A stretch of DNA of 64,000 nt from Otis tarda. Taxonomy: Eukaryota; Chordata; Aves; Otidiformes; Otididae. The position numbers and the translations under genes are program-made. The stretch lies in contig CM048554.1 in the NCBI GenBank assembly GCA_026413225.1, positions 8,882,001-8,946,000 on the forward strand. Reading direction: 5' to 3'. Positions 23,338 to 33,726 of this stretch are shown piece after piece. The notes beneath the pieces were generated by a model. It was not told the DNA's origin, made no database searches, and saw only the letters and a list, made by a program, of their open reading frames with translations. Position 1 is the stretch's first letter. The number at the start of each line of letters is the position of its first letter.

Positions 23338-26199
23338 GCTCTACATGCATGGGGCCTAGTTTTCTGTCACCAGGCATGCTGTTATTTACACCTACACTGA
23401 GAAGCTGTTGTTCTGATTGATTTGGAGTGGCTGATGATTTGTGTGGCCCAATGTAACTGGTGAGACAGTGAAGTGCAAAATTTACCCACAGACTGCTGAT
23501 AACATGCCCCTGTGGTCTGCAGTCTCTCCAGGTCCACTGGAGAGACAAACGCATGTAGTTATAGCCCATCTCTGGGGAATTTCTTTCTTACAGAGATGTT
23601 TGATTTTGTAACTGAAGTGACTGTCCTGCTGTCTTGTAATAAGGCATTGTTTGAAATATAAATTACTTTATCTTTTCTGTCATTATATACCGTGACGTGT
23701 AATGTCAGCTTCTCTGTGCAGAATAAGAAGGAGTTTTTCATTCCTTTGGAAACTTCTTAAGATTTTGGAAATGCTTCTGCTCTCTTGCTGGCTTGTCTAA
23801 GCAGTGAAAATACTGGAAATAAGAATGGAGTTCCTAGAATAGCCAGCACCTGTGATAGTATAGATCCTGATATGGCCCTCATGCCAAACTGAGGGGAGAG
23901 CAGAGGTGTGAAGCACTTTGCTTGTTCTTGAGGCACTGTACTGCATATCAAGATATCCAGGGCTTTTTCTCTGTCTCAGTTTTTCCCCTTAGTAAGTTCT
24001 ATCCTATAGCAAAAAAAAACTTTGTGAAAGAGGGCGTGATCCTATGACAATTTCTGTTTTACCAAATTGACATTTTCCATTGCAGACCATCCATACTTGA
24101 CATTCATTTTACATTGCAGCCTAAACAGTTCACTTGCATTTCAAAGCAGAAGCTAGAGGAGCGCTATTGATTGCTTAGCTGAGCAGGTTGAGTATGATCT
24201 GTAGCCTCCTCTTATGCATTGATTCCTTGTCTCTTTACTCACAGCTTCCTGAATGTCACTGAACTGTGAGAGGCCTGCTAAATGGACAAAAATATTGATT
24301 TATTTTCCCCTTTTTTTTAATTTTTGAAAGCTCCTTATTTACTAAGCATTGACCTGTAATGAAAACGAAAGGTCATCAAATAAGGCAGCAGCAAATCAGT
24401 TCTTGCATATTTTTAAAAAGAATATAAACTTGGTTGAAACATGAGTTCTTTAAATTGTTTCCATCAGGAAAGGTTAATTGCCTGAGTGTAAGCTTTGACT
24501 TCAGGCGCTTCACCTTTATATTTTACTATTATCTGATTGATGCTGAACTTCTGGAGTAGTTTTCTAAATTACTGTACCTTTGGTGTTACAATTTGCACTT
24601 ATTTTTGCAGAGAATTAGTGAGCAGCCCCAATTATGCCAGGTTTTGCTGTGCAAGGCAGTCAGTAACAGAGTTTAATGGTGGTAGTATTTTGTCCTCGGT
24701 TTATTCTACCATGAGTATGGCTTTACTGCAGTATCACATCCAGAGACAGGGGAAAGATGTCGGAAGAGCACAAGCTAAAGTCAAGGAAAACTGAGAAGAC
24801 ATTCCAAGAGGGATATGTCCAGAGGCTTTAGTGTCTGCTGATGGTCTCGATAAACTTAGCAGTGTTTGTGGAGGCAAATGGGGCTGGTTAGAGAAAGGGG
24901 AAAACTAGGACTGGTACAGAACAAGCAGGTCCTTGATATCCAATAACACTGTTTCAAGTAGGAACGAAATAAAAAAAGAAACAGCAAGGCAGACGGAAGG
25001 GAAGGCTGAGAACAATGAAAAATGGACATATTTTACAGGGGACATGACTTTCCCTAGAAATCACAGCAATTCTCATGATGTCTGTCTATGCTTATGATTA
25101 TTAAAATAGCCGTTTAAAAATGTATAGAACACTAGTGATACAAGTATTTTAATGGAAAGAGATGCATTTTTACTTTCATGAACTCTTTCAAATTTAAAAC
25201 AATTTTCTTTGTGTGGCCTTTGGTTAGAAGTGGCAGGGAAGCTTGTATTGATAAACTTTATGTTTCAAAGGCCTTGTGCTTCAACAGCTGCTACATCTTT
25301 GCTGTAGCAGCTCTAATTGCACCTCCCAAGGAGTAGTAAGGTAGCTTGGGGAAAGAGTCCTTGTACAGAAAACTCCGATGGGATTAATGAATACAGGTAG
25401 AAGAGGCTCTTAGAGACTCTATTATGAATAATCTACCAGAAACACCTGCAGTTGACAACAGGGACTGGTTGCTATGTATGGAGAGATCCAGGAAAACCTT
25501 TGAAAATTATTAGCTTGCTCAAGAGGAGCAGGTGTCATCTGATTAATAAATATTGGATGGTCAGCAACACTCGCAAACCCCCTGACTTGTTTTTTCTGGG
25601 CCTTGAAACAGGCTCAGAAAGTTTGAAATCAAGCAGATGGATCCAGTTATGTCAAGATAAAAGCCATCAATTTTCTGCATTGCCATGGCTGGATAGTCTT
25701 ACAGCCTCATCGCCCCTGGTTACCGGTTCAATGGCAGAAATGAGCTATCCCTGTGGCCATTTAAATGTAATTCAGTTTTCTTCAGTTCATCTGACTTTAG
25801 TTAAAATTCAAGTACGTCTGTACTTTCTTTTCACTAGTGAGGAGAGTCAGCATTATTCCTTTTATTTTGTAGTGGAAAGTCACACAAAACTTGGCTACTT
25901 TGGGGCTTTAACAAGTATAAAGGAATGTGAAATGGATGCTCCTCTCTGACGTCTTCAGAGCTTCTTAACAGCAAGCAGCTGTCAGATAAATACAGGTGAT
26001 GAGTGTGTACTCTGTGAATGGGATCAGTATTTCCCTAATAGACATACCTTTTTTATGTTATGTGTATGGAGTGGATAGTAAAATTAAATGTATTTTTGTG
26101 TACTTAGACAGAAATCAGAGATGGAAAAGACACACACACTAATTAACTCTGTATGGGGCTTGGGAGCAGAGAGTTTGTAATTTGTGGATCAGGCTCTGA
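23338..26199. other. Intron between solo LTR copies 1 and 2, with one long anonymous ORF
   Basis: Mostly featureless AT-rich intron. The one item is an open frame of 165 codons on the + strand (25452-25949). It is the longest in the window outside the repeats, with no motif I recognise, no obvious promoter and no poly(A) context. Confidence 0.6.
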
Positions 26200-26353
26200 A
26201 AAGCTGTCATGGTTTTGTTAGTGAGGGGGTGCCTAAGGTGGTAGCTTCTGCAGGAAACTGCTAGAAGTCGCTCCCCTTTGTTCAGTGGACTTGGCCAGGC
26301 CTAGGGCGGACCGATTGGTAGCAGAATGTCCCGTGATAATGCCTCTGCGATAA

Positions 26354-26363
26354 CGTATTTAAG
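26354..26363 (+). promoter_or_regulatory. TATA-like box in LTR copy 2
   Basis: CGTATTTAAG is at the position equivalent to the box in copy 1, with one CA to CG change at its start. Function is inferred. Confidence 0.38.
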
Positions 26364-27129
26364 AAGGGGAAAACAGAGAAAAAAAGAGAGAAGAGAAGAT
26401 GTGAAGAAGCTGAGCGGGGGCGGAGGCGCAGAGGGGGAGGCGCAGGCCTCATGGGCCTTGCAGGCCTCACCCTCTGGCCTCTCGCCAGGCAGCCGACTGG
26501 GCCCGACTTGGTCCGGCCCGGCTGCAAGAAGTGGAGAGGAGATGAGAAGTGAATAAGATGTAAAAAAGATCCTGAGAGACATCTACCAGCCTGTTGTGAG
26601 GAACGGCTGCAGACGCCAAGGTCAGTTCAGAAGGAGGGGGAGGAGTAATGCGGCTCCTGGCCAAGATTCCCCTGCAGCCTGTGGTGACGACCATGGTGGA
26701 GCAGGTTGTCCCCCTGCAGCCCATGGAGGTCCACGGAGGAGCAGAGATCCACTTGGAGCCCGTGAAGGACCCCGTACCGGGGGAGGTGGATGCCTGAAGG
26801 AGGCTGTGGCCCGTGGAGGGCCCGCTGGGACAGCCGTTCTGGAGAGACTGTACTCCGTGGAAGAGATGACCCACGCCGGAGCAGTTTCGTGAAGGACTGT
26901 GGCGTAGGGGTGGGACCCCACAACGAGCAGGGGAGGAATGTGAGGAGTTCTTCCCCTGACCATGAAGCAGCGGTGGAAACAACGTATGATGAACTGACTG
27001 CAACTCCCATTCCCTCTTCCCCCCTGTGCCGCTCGGGGCGGGGAAGGTAGTATAGATAATGTTAAGCTTGGGAAGAGGGGTGGATGGAGGTTATCTTGTT
27101 CTCTGTCTCATTATCCTGCTGTTTGTAGT

Positions 27130-27135
27130 AATAAA
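27130..27135 (+). terminator. Poly(A) signal AATAAA in LTR copy 2
   Basis: Same aligned position and downstream TTTTCCCC context as in copy 1, in the PCSK2 sense direction. Confidence 0.5.
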
Positions 27136-27323
27136 TGAATAGTTTTCCCCAAGTCGAGTCTGTTTTCCCCGTGACGGTAACTTTAAGGATTTCTCCCTGT
27201 CCTTATCTCAAACCTCGAGCTGTTTTTCCTTATATTTTCTCTCCCTGTTCTCTCGGAGGGTGGGGGGAGTGAGAGAGAGACTGCGTAGTCTGGTCCTGAT
27301 CAGGGCTGAACTACGACAAAAGC

Positions 27324-30027
27324 TACTGTAGGTGCTTGACATTTAACTTTCATAACTTTTTAAAGAGAGTTAGAAGCGCATATCACTAGCTCACTTGAAC
27401 TTTTTTGCCTCCCATCTTTTGTTGCCATCATGTTTCTTTGGATATCAGAAATTAATGATAGCAACAGTCAGGATAGCGTTCCACTAGCTGAAGGTGGTTT
27501 ATTTGCCAATGCCTTCGTGCATCTGGACACACTGTTCTTCAGTACAATTTATAAGTCCAATTAAGTCCAACTGTTAGCCTAACTTCTTAAAAAATACAGG
27601 CTATCAGTTTCCAACTTCTTTCTTCCCCTTCAGGAATGGACCTGTGTTGAACTCTGAGGCTTTAAAGAAGAAAGAACCACCGCTTCCTTTAGTTGATTGT
27701 CTGACTGCTGTGGAGATTTTTAAAAGCTATGCAGGCCATGCCTACTAGATGTCATCAGTGGAACTACTTTTTCCCTCTGGAATTTGGCCCGAATTCTCCT
27801 GTTCTAAATTTCTTGATTCTTGAGATTGGGGCTTATGTGTACTGTTGCACTTTTGTGCACCCACTGGTATAATTTAGTAAATCTGTCATTTATGCTTAAT
27901 ATAACCAAGTCATTTAGCTGCAGGAGCTCACCAGTACAATTAACCCTGTTCCGTCAAAACGAGGAGCTGATTATCTTGGCATTCACAGGAGCATAGAGCA
28001 CAGTTAGAGTGCCGTGGTTTCTGGCTCTCCCAGAGCAGTACTGCAGTCAATTGATTATTTTGGTAATTTGTTCTGCATCAATATCTGCTGGTTTATTATC
28101 ATCCAAGTGACTTTCTGCACCATGCATAAGTACGAGTATATTCAAAATCAATACTTGAACCTTTTCTCATTGTAAGGATCTTATCATCCATGGGCTACCT
28201 TCTTTGATACGTGACCTTCATTCTGATTACAATACAGCTGGTAACTTTTACATTATTTAGTTGCATGCTAATAAAGTCGATGCTCAGATTTTGCTCTCTA
28301 CTTAGTCCTGTATCCTAATGAAGAAGGAATAAATGAATCAAGAATGAAATAAACAAAAGGCTGTTATTGCTGATAAGTAAACCTAATTTCGAGACAGTAA
28401 AATTCATGCTATTTTATTAAGAAAAATCTCCTACCTTCACTACGTTCTAATAAGTATGCTTCACAGACTCAAATAATTTAGAGATGCTATTATCAGAAGC
28501 CTGTGTCTTACAAACACTATTTTTCCTGCTTCAGTTACAGAAGCAAGTATTTAAAAGATAGCATGAAGTTGCATTGTGTGTTGGATGGAGGGCTGGATTC
28601 CAGATCTGTACTTAACACAAGTACAGGGGATTATGGCTATTATAAGATCAGAATATTTTCCAATTATTTTCTACCATTCCATGTACAAAGATACACTTGT
28701 ATGTGTTTTTTAAACATAATACCTGCAACGTGATACTTAATGCATTTATGTTACTGATGTCACAGGGAGGCCTGCTCTTCTTTAAAAAGAAAACTGTAAG
28801 ATAGAAGCAGAATAAGATGTGATGTCTCTCCTGATCCAGACTAGATATGAAAGCACAAGTTTCTAGCCCTGGAAAACCACTGTTTTTCTAATGCAGATAC
28901 CCGGTTGGCGAGAGGACTAGGATTCTCCCGAGTTAGCTATCTGCAGCCCTAAATGGGCAGTTCTCTCCTCAGACCAATGGATTTGTATCATCCTTTTCCA
29001 ATGATAAAATTGTTCTGTTGGGGATTTTTTCTGAAATATATCTGTGTTATCTGATCTTGGGATCGTTGCTTTCTAGACAAATTTTCATCCGGAGAAGGGC
29101 AAGTTCTTACTTCATGCATGTATAAACAAGGCAATTGAATGAGGCAATTTGTAGCTTATGTAAGTGAGAAGCTAGCAAGGCCTTACCCAAACCTTTCAAC
29201 TAGTTTCATGACAGAAGTGCCCAATCTTTTCTAGATGTGATTGTATGAGCTACCATCATTACAGAACATGAGGAAAGCCTCCTTGTTTCTACAGAGAAAA
29301 AGAGGCCTCAGAATTTCTGAGACTGTTACCTCTATGGATGGTAACACTCTGTATACCTTTTGTCCATGTGAAATATTCTGAAAACAGCCTACAGAGTGGT
29401 TTTCAGAGAAGGTTATACCTCCTTGAGGGGTACATTTCCTTGTCTCAGGAAATTACAATAGAATATAATACAATGTAATACAAAAAATAAATTACAATTT
29501 ATTTTGAAGGTGGAACAAATTAGACAAATGAGTTGATCCTGAAGAGGGAAGCCAGCCTGTACTATTTCTGCAAATTGCTCCCCCACTTCCTCCGGGTTGT
29601 CTTAAGTAAAGCCAGGGCTCCAAAGCATTGCTTTTTAATTAGTAGCAATCCTTTCCTACTAAATCCTATTTCAGTGCCTTAATACAGCCGGTCCTGCAGA
29701 GCCAGCAAGCTTGCGTGGGAGCACAAAAGCATGAAATGTTTTTCTCAGGCATCTCTCTAAGTGAGGGTTGGCTTCTGTTCGTAATTATTTTAATTATTTT
29801 CTGTAGTGACAGCTCGAGGTTTGCAGTTGCAAGCAGAGAGGCAGGGGTGGTAACAGAGGAAGGCATAATGACAGGTGATTGCTCTGTTGTCTCCATGGCA
29901 TCACTGAGCCTTATCTTAGAGGGATCAAACAGCGTGCTTATACTTTTCCTTACTCTGTTCAGATATCTGGCGCCACTAAGTACACCTAGTATGAGTCCTA
30001 CTTAATCACTGTCCTCTCTCCAGCTGT
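27324..30027. other. Intron between solo LTR copies 2 and 3
   Basis: AT-rich intron with no recognisable gene or element. Around 29715-29900 there is a moderately GC-balanced block with TAATTATTTTAATTATTTT, and a 96-codon frame of unknown meaning. Confidence 0.6.
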
Positions 30028-30200
30028 TGTCGTGGTTTTGTTTAGTGATGGGGGGGCTAAGGTGGCAGCTTCTGTAAGAAGCTGCTAGAAGTCGCTCCCC
30101 TTTGTTCAGTGGACTTGGCCAGGCCTAGGGCGGACCTGGTGCTGGCCAAGGCCGAGCCGATTGGTAGCAGAATGTTCCGTGATAACGCCTCTGCGATAAT

Positions 30201-30209
30201 TTATTTAAG
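30201..30209 (+). promoter_or_regulatory. TATA-like box in LTR copy 3
   Basis: TTATTTAAG is at the aligned position, 173 bp into the element. Function is inferred. Confidence 0.38.
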
Positions 30210-30920
30210 AAGGGGAAAACAGAAAAGAAACAAGGAGAAGATGTGAAGACGTTGAGTGGGGGCAGAAAGCGGGAGGCGCGAACCTTGTAGGCCTTGTGGC
30301 CCTCACCCTCTGGCCTCTTGCCAGGCAGCCAACTGGGCCCAACTCGGCTCAGCCTGGCTGCAAGAAATGGAGAGATGTGAAGAGAACCTGAGAGGCGTCT
30401 GCCAGCCTGTTATGAAGAATTTCTTGTGAGAGCAACGGCTGCAGAAGCCAAGGTCAGTGAAGAAGGAGGGGGAGGAGTAATGCGGCTCCTGGCCAAGATT
30501 CCCCTGCAGCCCGTGGTGATGACTGTGGTGAGGCAGGCTGTCCCCCTGCAGCCCATGGAGGACCCCACGCTGGGGCAGGTGGAGGCCTGAAGGAGGCTGT
30601 GGCCCATGGAGGGCCCACTGGGGCAGCTGTTCTGGAGGGACGGCACCCCATGGAAGAAATGACCCACACCAGATCAGTTTCATGAAGGACTACAGCCTGT
30701 GGGAGGGACCCCACAACAGAGTAGGGGAGGAACGCAAGGAGTTTTTCCCCTAAGGAGGAAAACACCGTGTGATGAACTGACCATAACCCCCATTCCCTCT
30801 TCCCCCTTGTGCTGCCCGGGGTGGTGGGGGGAAGGTGGTAGAGATAATTAAGCCCGGGAAGAGGGAGAGGAGGGGGGAGGTTATCTTGTTCTCTTTCTCA
30901 TTATTCTGCTTTGTTTTAAT

Positions 30921-30926
30921 AATAAA
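30921..30926 (+). terminator. Poly(A) signal AATAAA in LTR copy 3
   Basis: Same aligned position as in the other two copies (AATAAACAAATAGTTTTCCC), about 940 bp upstream of the first visible PCSK2 exon. Confidence 0.5.
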
Positions 30927-31108
30927 CAAATAGTTTTCCCGAAGCCGAGTCTGTTTTGCCTGTAATGGTAACTTTAAGGATTTCTCCCTGTCCTTATCTC
31001 AAACCTTGAGCCTTTTTTCTTATATTATCTCTCCCTGTTCCCTTGGAGGATGGGAGGAGTGAGAGAGAGACTGCATAGTTTGGTCCCAAGTGGGGCTAAA
31101 CCACGACA

Positions 31109-31863
31109 GTTTTATAACCAGTATTTTTATATCTTACATTTTAGCCAGTCAAGTCAGTTTAGTGGCTTTTTTGCTGTTTAATTTTTCTTGCCAGTGCATT
31201 TATTTATCACTTATTTATTGCACGAATAATCCTTGAAACTAGATTGCTCTACACAACATGTTTTTGAGAACCACAGGAGTATGATGAAAGCACACAATCC
31301 CAGATATTTTTCTCACAGCAAGTCTCTTTGGAAGGAAAGGCTATCTAATGGTCTGAAAATGCCCTCGAGAAAAATCTGGAAACGTAAAAGCATGATTGAG
31401 ACCTGCATCCTTATTTTATCAAATGTCTGTAGCTTGGAACAGTGGCATATTGGGAATTAGTTAAATAATTTTAGCTTCTAATAACAACAATGTTTTGATA
31501 CTGGTGGCTATGAAAAATAAAAGTATGGCAAGAAGATCTAATGCTACACTAATAATGCCTGAATAGAGGTTCTTTCTTCACAGATTCTCAGGTATCTAAA
31601 ACATGTTCAAGTTGTAGCGTTCCTCCAGATAAGACACTTCTGGGTGTCTTTCCCCCACATAGCCACTGTAGTAGTCCTTGAGTTCTCTATGTCTTTGCGA
31701 ATTTTGACTGAAAACAGCCACAGGTTTAGAATTTGCAAATGAATGACATGGACACAAATAATGTGATTTCATAATCCTTATCTGTCATGAAAACAAGGCT
31801 AAAAATTCTTTGTATCTATGGATGAGAATGTTGAGCTAAAGATGTAAAAATTAACTCTTCCAG
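31109..31863 (+). other. Intron between last solo LTR and first visible exon
   Basis: Short intronic stretch leading to the acceptor at 31863. Nothing else was recognised. Confidence 0.7.
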
Positions 31864-31977
31864 GTAAAGAAAGCTGTGCAACAGGAAGGCTTCAGCAGAA
31901 GGAAGCGAGGATATAGAGACATCAATGATATTGACATCAATATGAATGATCCTTTATTTACGAAACAATGGTACCTG
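31864..31977 (+). CDS. PCSK2: PCSK2 internal exon, prodomain end and maturation site (probably exon 3)
   Basis: This 114-nt exon encodes 38 codons, phase 0 at both ends. It has a pyrimidine-rich acceptor ending in CAG at 31861-31863 and a consensus donor GTAAGT at 31978. The product is prohormone convertase 2, a calcium-dependent subtilisin/kexin-type serine protease that cleaves peptide precursors at paired basic residues in secretory granules of neurons and endocrine cells. The exon carries the end of the inhibitory prodomain, then R-R-K-R (31897-31908), the autocatalytic maturation site, then GYRDINDIDINMNDPLF, which opens the mature enzyme. By count these are human residues 95-132, so cleavage follows the equivalent of Arg109. 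It differs from remembered human PC2 at a few prodomain residues (RRKR here, RKKR in human). It joins the exon at 33618 in frame. The exon number is inferred; the upstream exon is not visible. Confidence 0.97.
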
Positions 31978-33617
31978 GTAAGTTTTGACAGAAAATCACA
32001 GTAATCATAACTAAATAATTGTCATTCAAACCATCTCTTGCTGTTGCAATGTTTTGCAAGAGTTATTTCCAAATATGTCACAAGAACTTGGGAATAGATC
32101 CAGGGCTCTGTCCTGTTGTTTTTAACTGTACCTCTTTTATGCTGGGAAGACTCAGCACATTTCAAGAGCTAAATTTCATTTCAGTCAACGGAAAGATCCT
32201 TAGAAGGCTTGAAAAATAACTGTGTTGGTGTCCTGTGGGCATTCCTGGTGTGCTGATGTGACCCCTAAAACTGCATATGAATCATGTCTTTGAGCTGTTG
32301 CCAGGTAAAATATTGTTATAGAATTATAACAGAAAGTTCTAGTGCACTGGCTAGAAAAAGTTGCTTTTTATGGAAATTTAAATATAAATTGATTTTCTTC
32401 GATGAAAAGCAAAACAGTTGAAAACTGGTGAATTTTGGCTTAAGCTAATGTCAAAAGAAATTAGAATTTTGCTAAATTGTTTCACTTTTAATGTGTCGTA
32501 TTTTGTAGGGAGAAGTCTTTGGTAATAAAAGAAAAATTAAATTTTTATGTAGTCAAAATAATATTTTTCTATTTTAAAAAATTTTGGTCAGTTTTAATGT
32601 TGCAATCTATTTATGATTAAATATTAGTAGATGCAGTACTTATTAACTTTAGAAGGGTCTGTTTTGCTTCAGAATGGTGTTTCTTGTTCTCTTTCCTTTT
32701 AATCTTTTTCTTATGTTTCATGAATCCGTCCAATATGGCCAGTATTTTTTTCTAAGACAAGAGTTTTCAGATGAATGAGGGCACATTAACATGAATGGGA
32801 CTTCATCCTTGATAAGATGATAAACTAAAATGTGGGTTAATTAATTTCTTTTTGGTACTTCAATCAAAATGTTGCAGTGATAAAAATAACAGAATTTTAA
32901 TGAAACGATACATTTTTTAGAATATAAAGTACACTAAAATGTGTTCTGAAATGAGATGGGTCTGCCACAAAATAGAAAAAAATATCTGGAACAGCAAAAG
33001 CCATATTGTTTTTCCTACGGAACTTGAGAAATTTGTGAATGAGGTTGGTGAACAGGAGTAATGCCTGAAGGGGATGGCCTGTGCTTCAGAACCTCAGAGT
33101 TACATAGACGCAAGGTTGGAAAGGACACTTGAAGTTAATCTCATGAACTTTCCTGCTTAAAGAAGGTCTAATTTGGTTATCAAATAAGTTGTTTCTGGTA
33201 CTAAATGCCGTGGTCCTGAATTTCAGTAGATCCCTGCTTTCAAGAAAAAAAAGCATTTTCTGCTCATAAAAAAGTCCTCTGTAAAATCCATTGGTCTAAC
33301 TTTTCTCTGGATTGACCCACAGCCCTGACATGTTTAAGTAGAAAAGTCTTTTTTTGGGTTCAGAAGATTCAGTGTTTAATAGAATCTTGTAAACCACAAA
33401 TAAGTGAATTTACACAGGGTTATGGGTTTTCGTTTGTTTGTTTCACCACTGCATTACTGCAGTAGATATGATTACATACAGATGTGTACTCCAAAGCAAG
33501 TGAGATATTTTTTCCATACCAAAAATACATGCAAAGATATAAAGCAAAATTCAGTGGCTGTGGAAATGCATCTATCAAGTAAAAACAGCTATTCTTTCTT
33601 TTTCACTGATGTATTAG
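31978..33617 (+). other. PCSK2 intron, 1,640 bp
   Basis: GT-AG intron between the prodomain-site exon and the catalytic Asp exon, phase 0. It contains only a diverged CR1 tail remnant (33096-33165). Confidence 0.9.
33096..33165 (-). mobile_element. Degenerate CR1 3'-tail remnant
   Basis: Here TACATAGACGCAAGGTTGGAA is followed by a diverged AGGACACTTGAAG...CTCATGAACTTTCCTGCTT segment. It resembles the reverse complement of a CR1 3' end (ATAGAATCATAGGTTGGAAGGGACC) but with many differences. It would be an old fossil copy in the first short PCSK2 intron. Confidence 0.5.
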
Positions 33618-33726
33618 ATTAACACTGGTCAAGCAGATGGGACTCCTGGACTTGACCTTAATGTAGCTGAAGCATGGGAGCTGGGATACACAGGGAACGG
33701 AGTTACCATAGGAATTATGGACGATG
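33618..33726 (+). CDS. PCSK2: PCSK2 internal exon with the catalytic aspartate (probably exon 4)
   Basis: The exon is 109 nt: 36 codons plus one base of a split glycine codon. The acceptor ends TTAG at 33614-33617 and the donor is GTAAGT at 33727. The frame starts INTGQADGTPGLDLN and ends in the subtilase Asp box IGIMDD. The first Asp of that DD pair (33720-33722) aligns with catalytic Asp167 of human PC2, one of the Asp-His-Ser triad; the second is also conserved in the family. One difference from remembered human sequence is Asn for Lys in GYTGNGVTIG. The intron before it is 1,640 bp. The split codon (G + GA) is completed by the exon at 35725, giving the expected DDGIDYLHPDL stretch across the junction, which supports both splice sites. 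Confidence 0.97.

Larger units (their letters stand above)
26205..27318 (+). mobile_element. Solo LTR, copy 2
   Basis: This is a 1,114-bp relative of copy 1, starting TGTCATGGTTTTG and ending ACTACGACA. It is flanked by an exact 5-bp target duplication AAAGC (26200-26204 and 27319-27323). It lacks about 25 bp present in copies 1 and 3 (after GGCCTAGGGCGGACC), and its A-rich tract is short. CGTATTTAAG (26354) and AATAAA (27130) are at the same relative places as in copy 1. Its duplication differs from that of copy 1, so it inserted independently and did not arise by segmental duplication. Confidence 0.87.
30028..31108 (+). mobile_element. Solo LTR, copy 3, with the best preserved terminal inverted repeats
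   Basis: This is a 1,081-bp relative of copies 1 and 2. It begins TGTCGTGGTTTTG and ends CTAAACCACGACA, giving an 11-bp perfect inverted repeat TGTCGTGGTTT/AAACCACGACA. The flanks (GCTGT left, GTTTT right) do not form a clear target duplication. About 40 bp found in the other copies is missing after CAGCCCATGGAGG (near 30560). TTATTTAAG (30201) and AATAAA (30921) are retained. It ends 755 bp before the first visible PCSK2 exon, in the same orientation as the gene. Confidence 0.85.

Noticed and set aside
22169-27318. Idea that LTR copies 1 and 2 are the two ends of one provirus
   Set aside because: Each has its own exact, different 5-bp target duplication, and the 2.9 kb between them shows no gag/pol-like coding.
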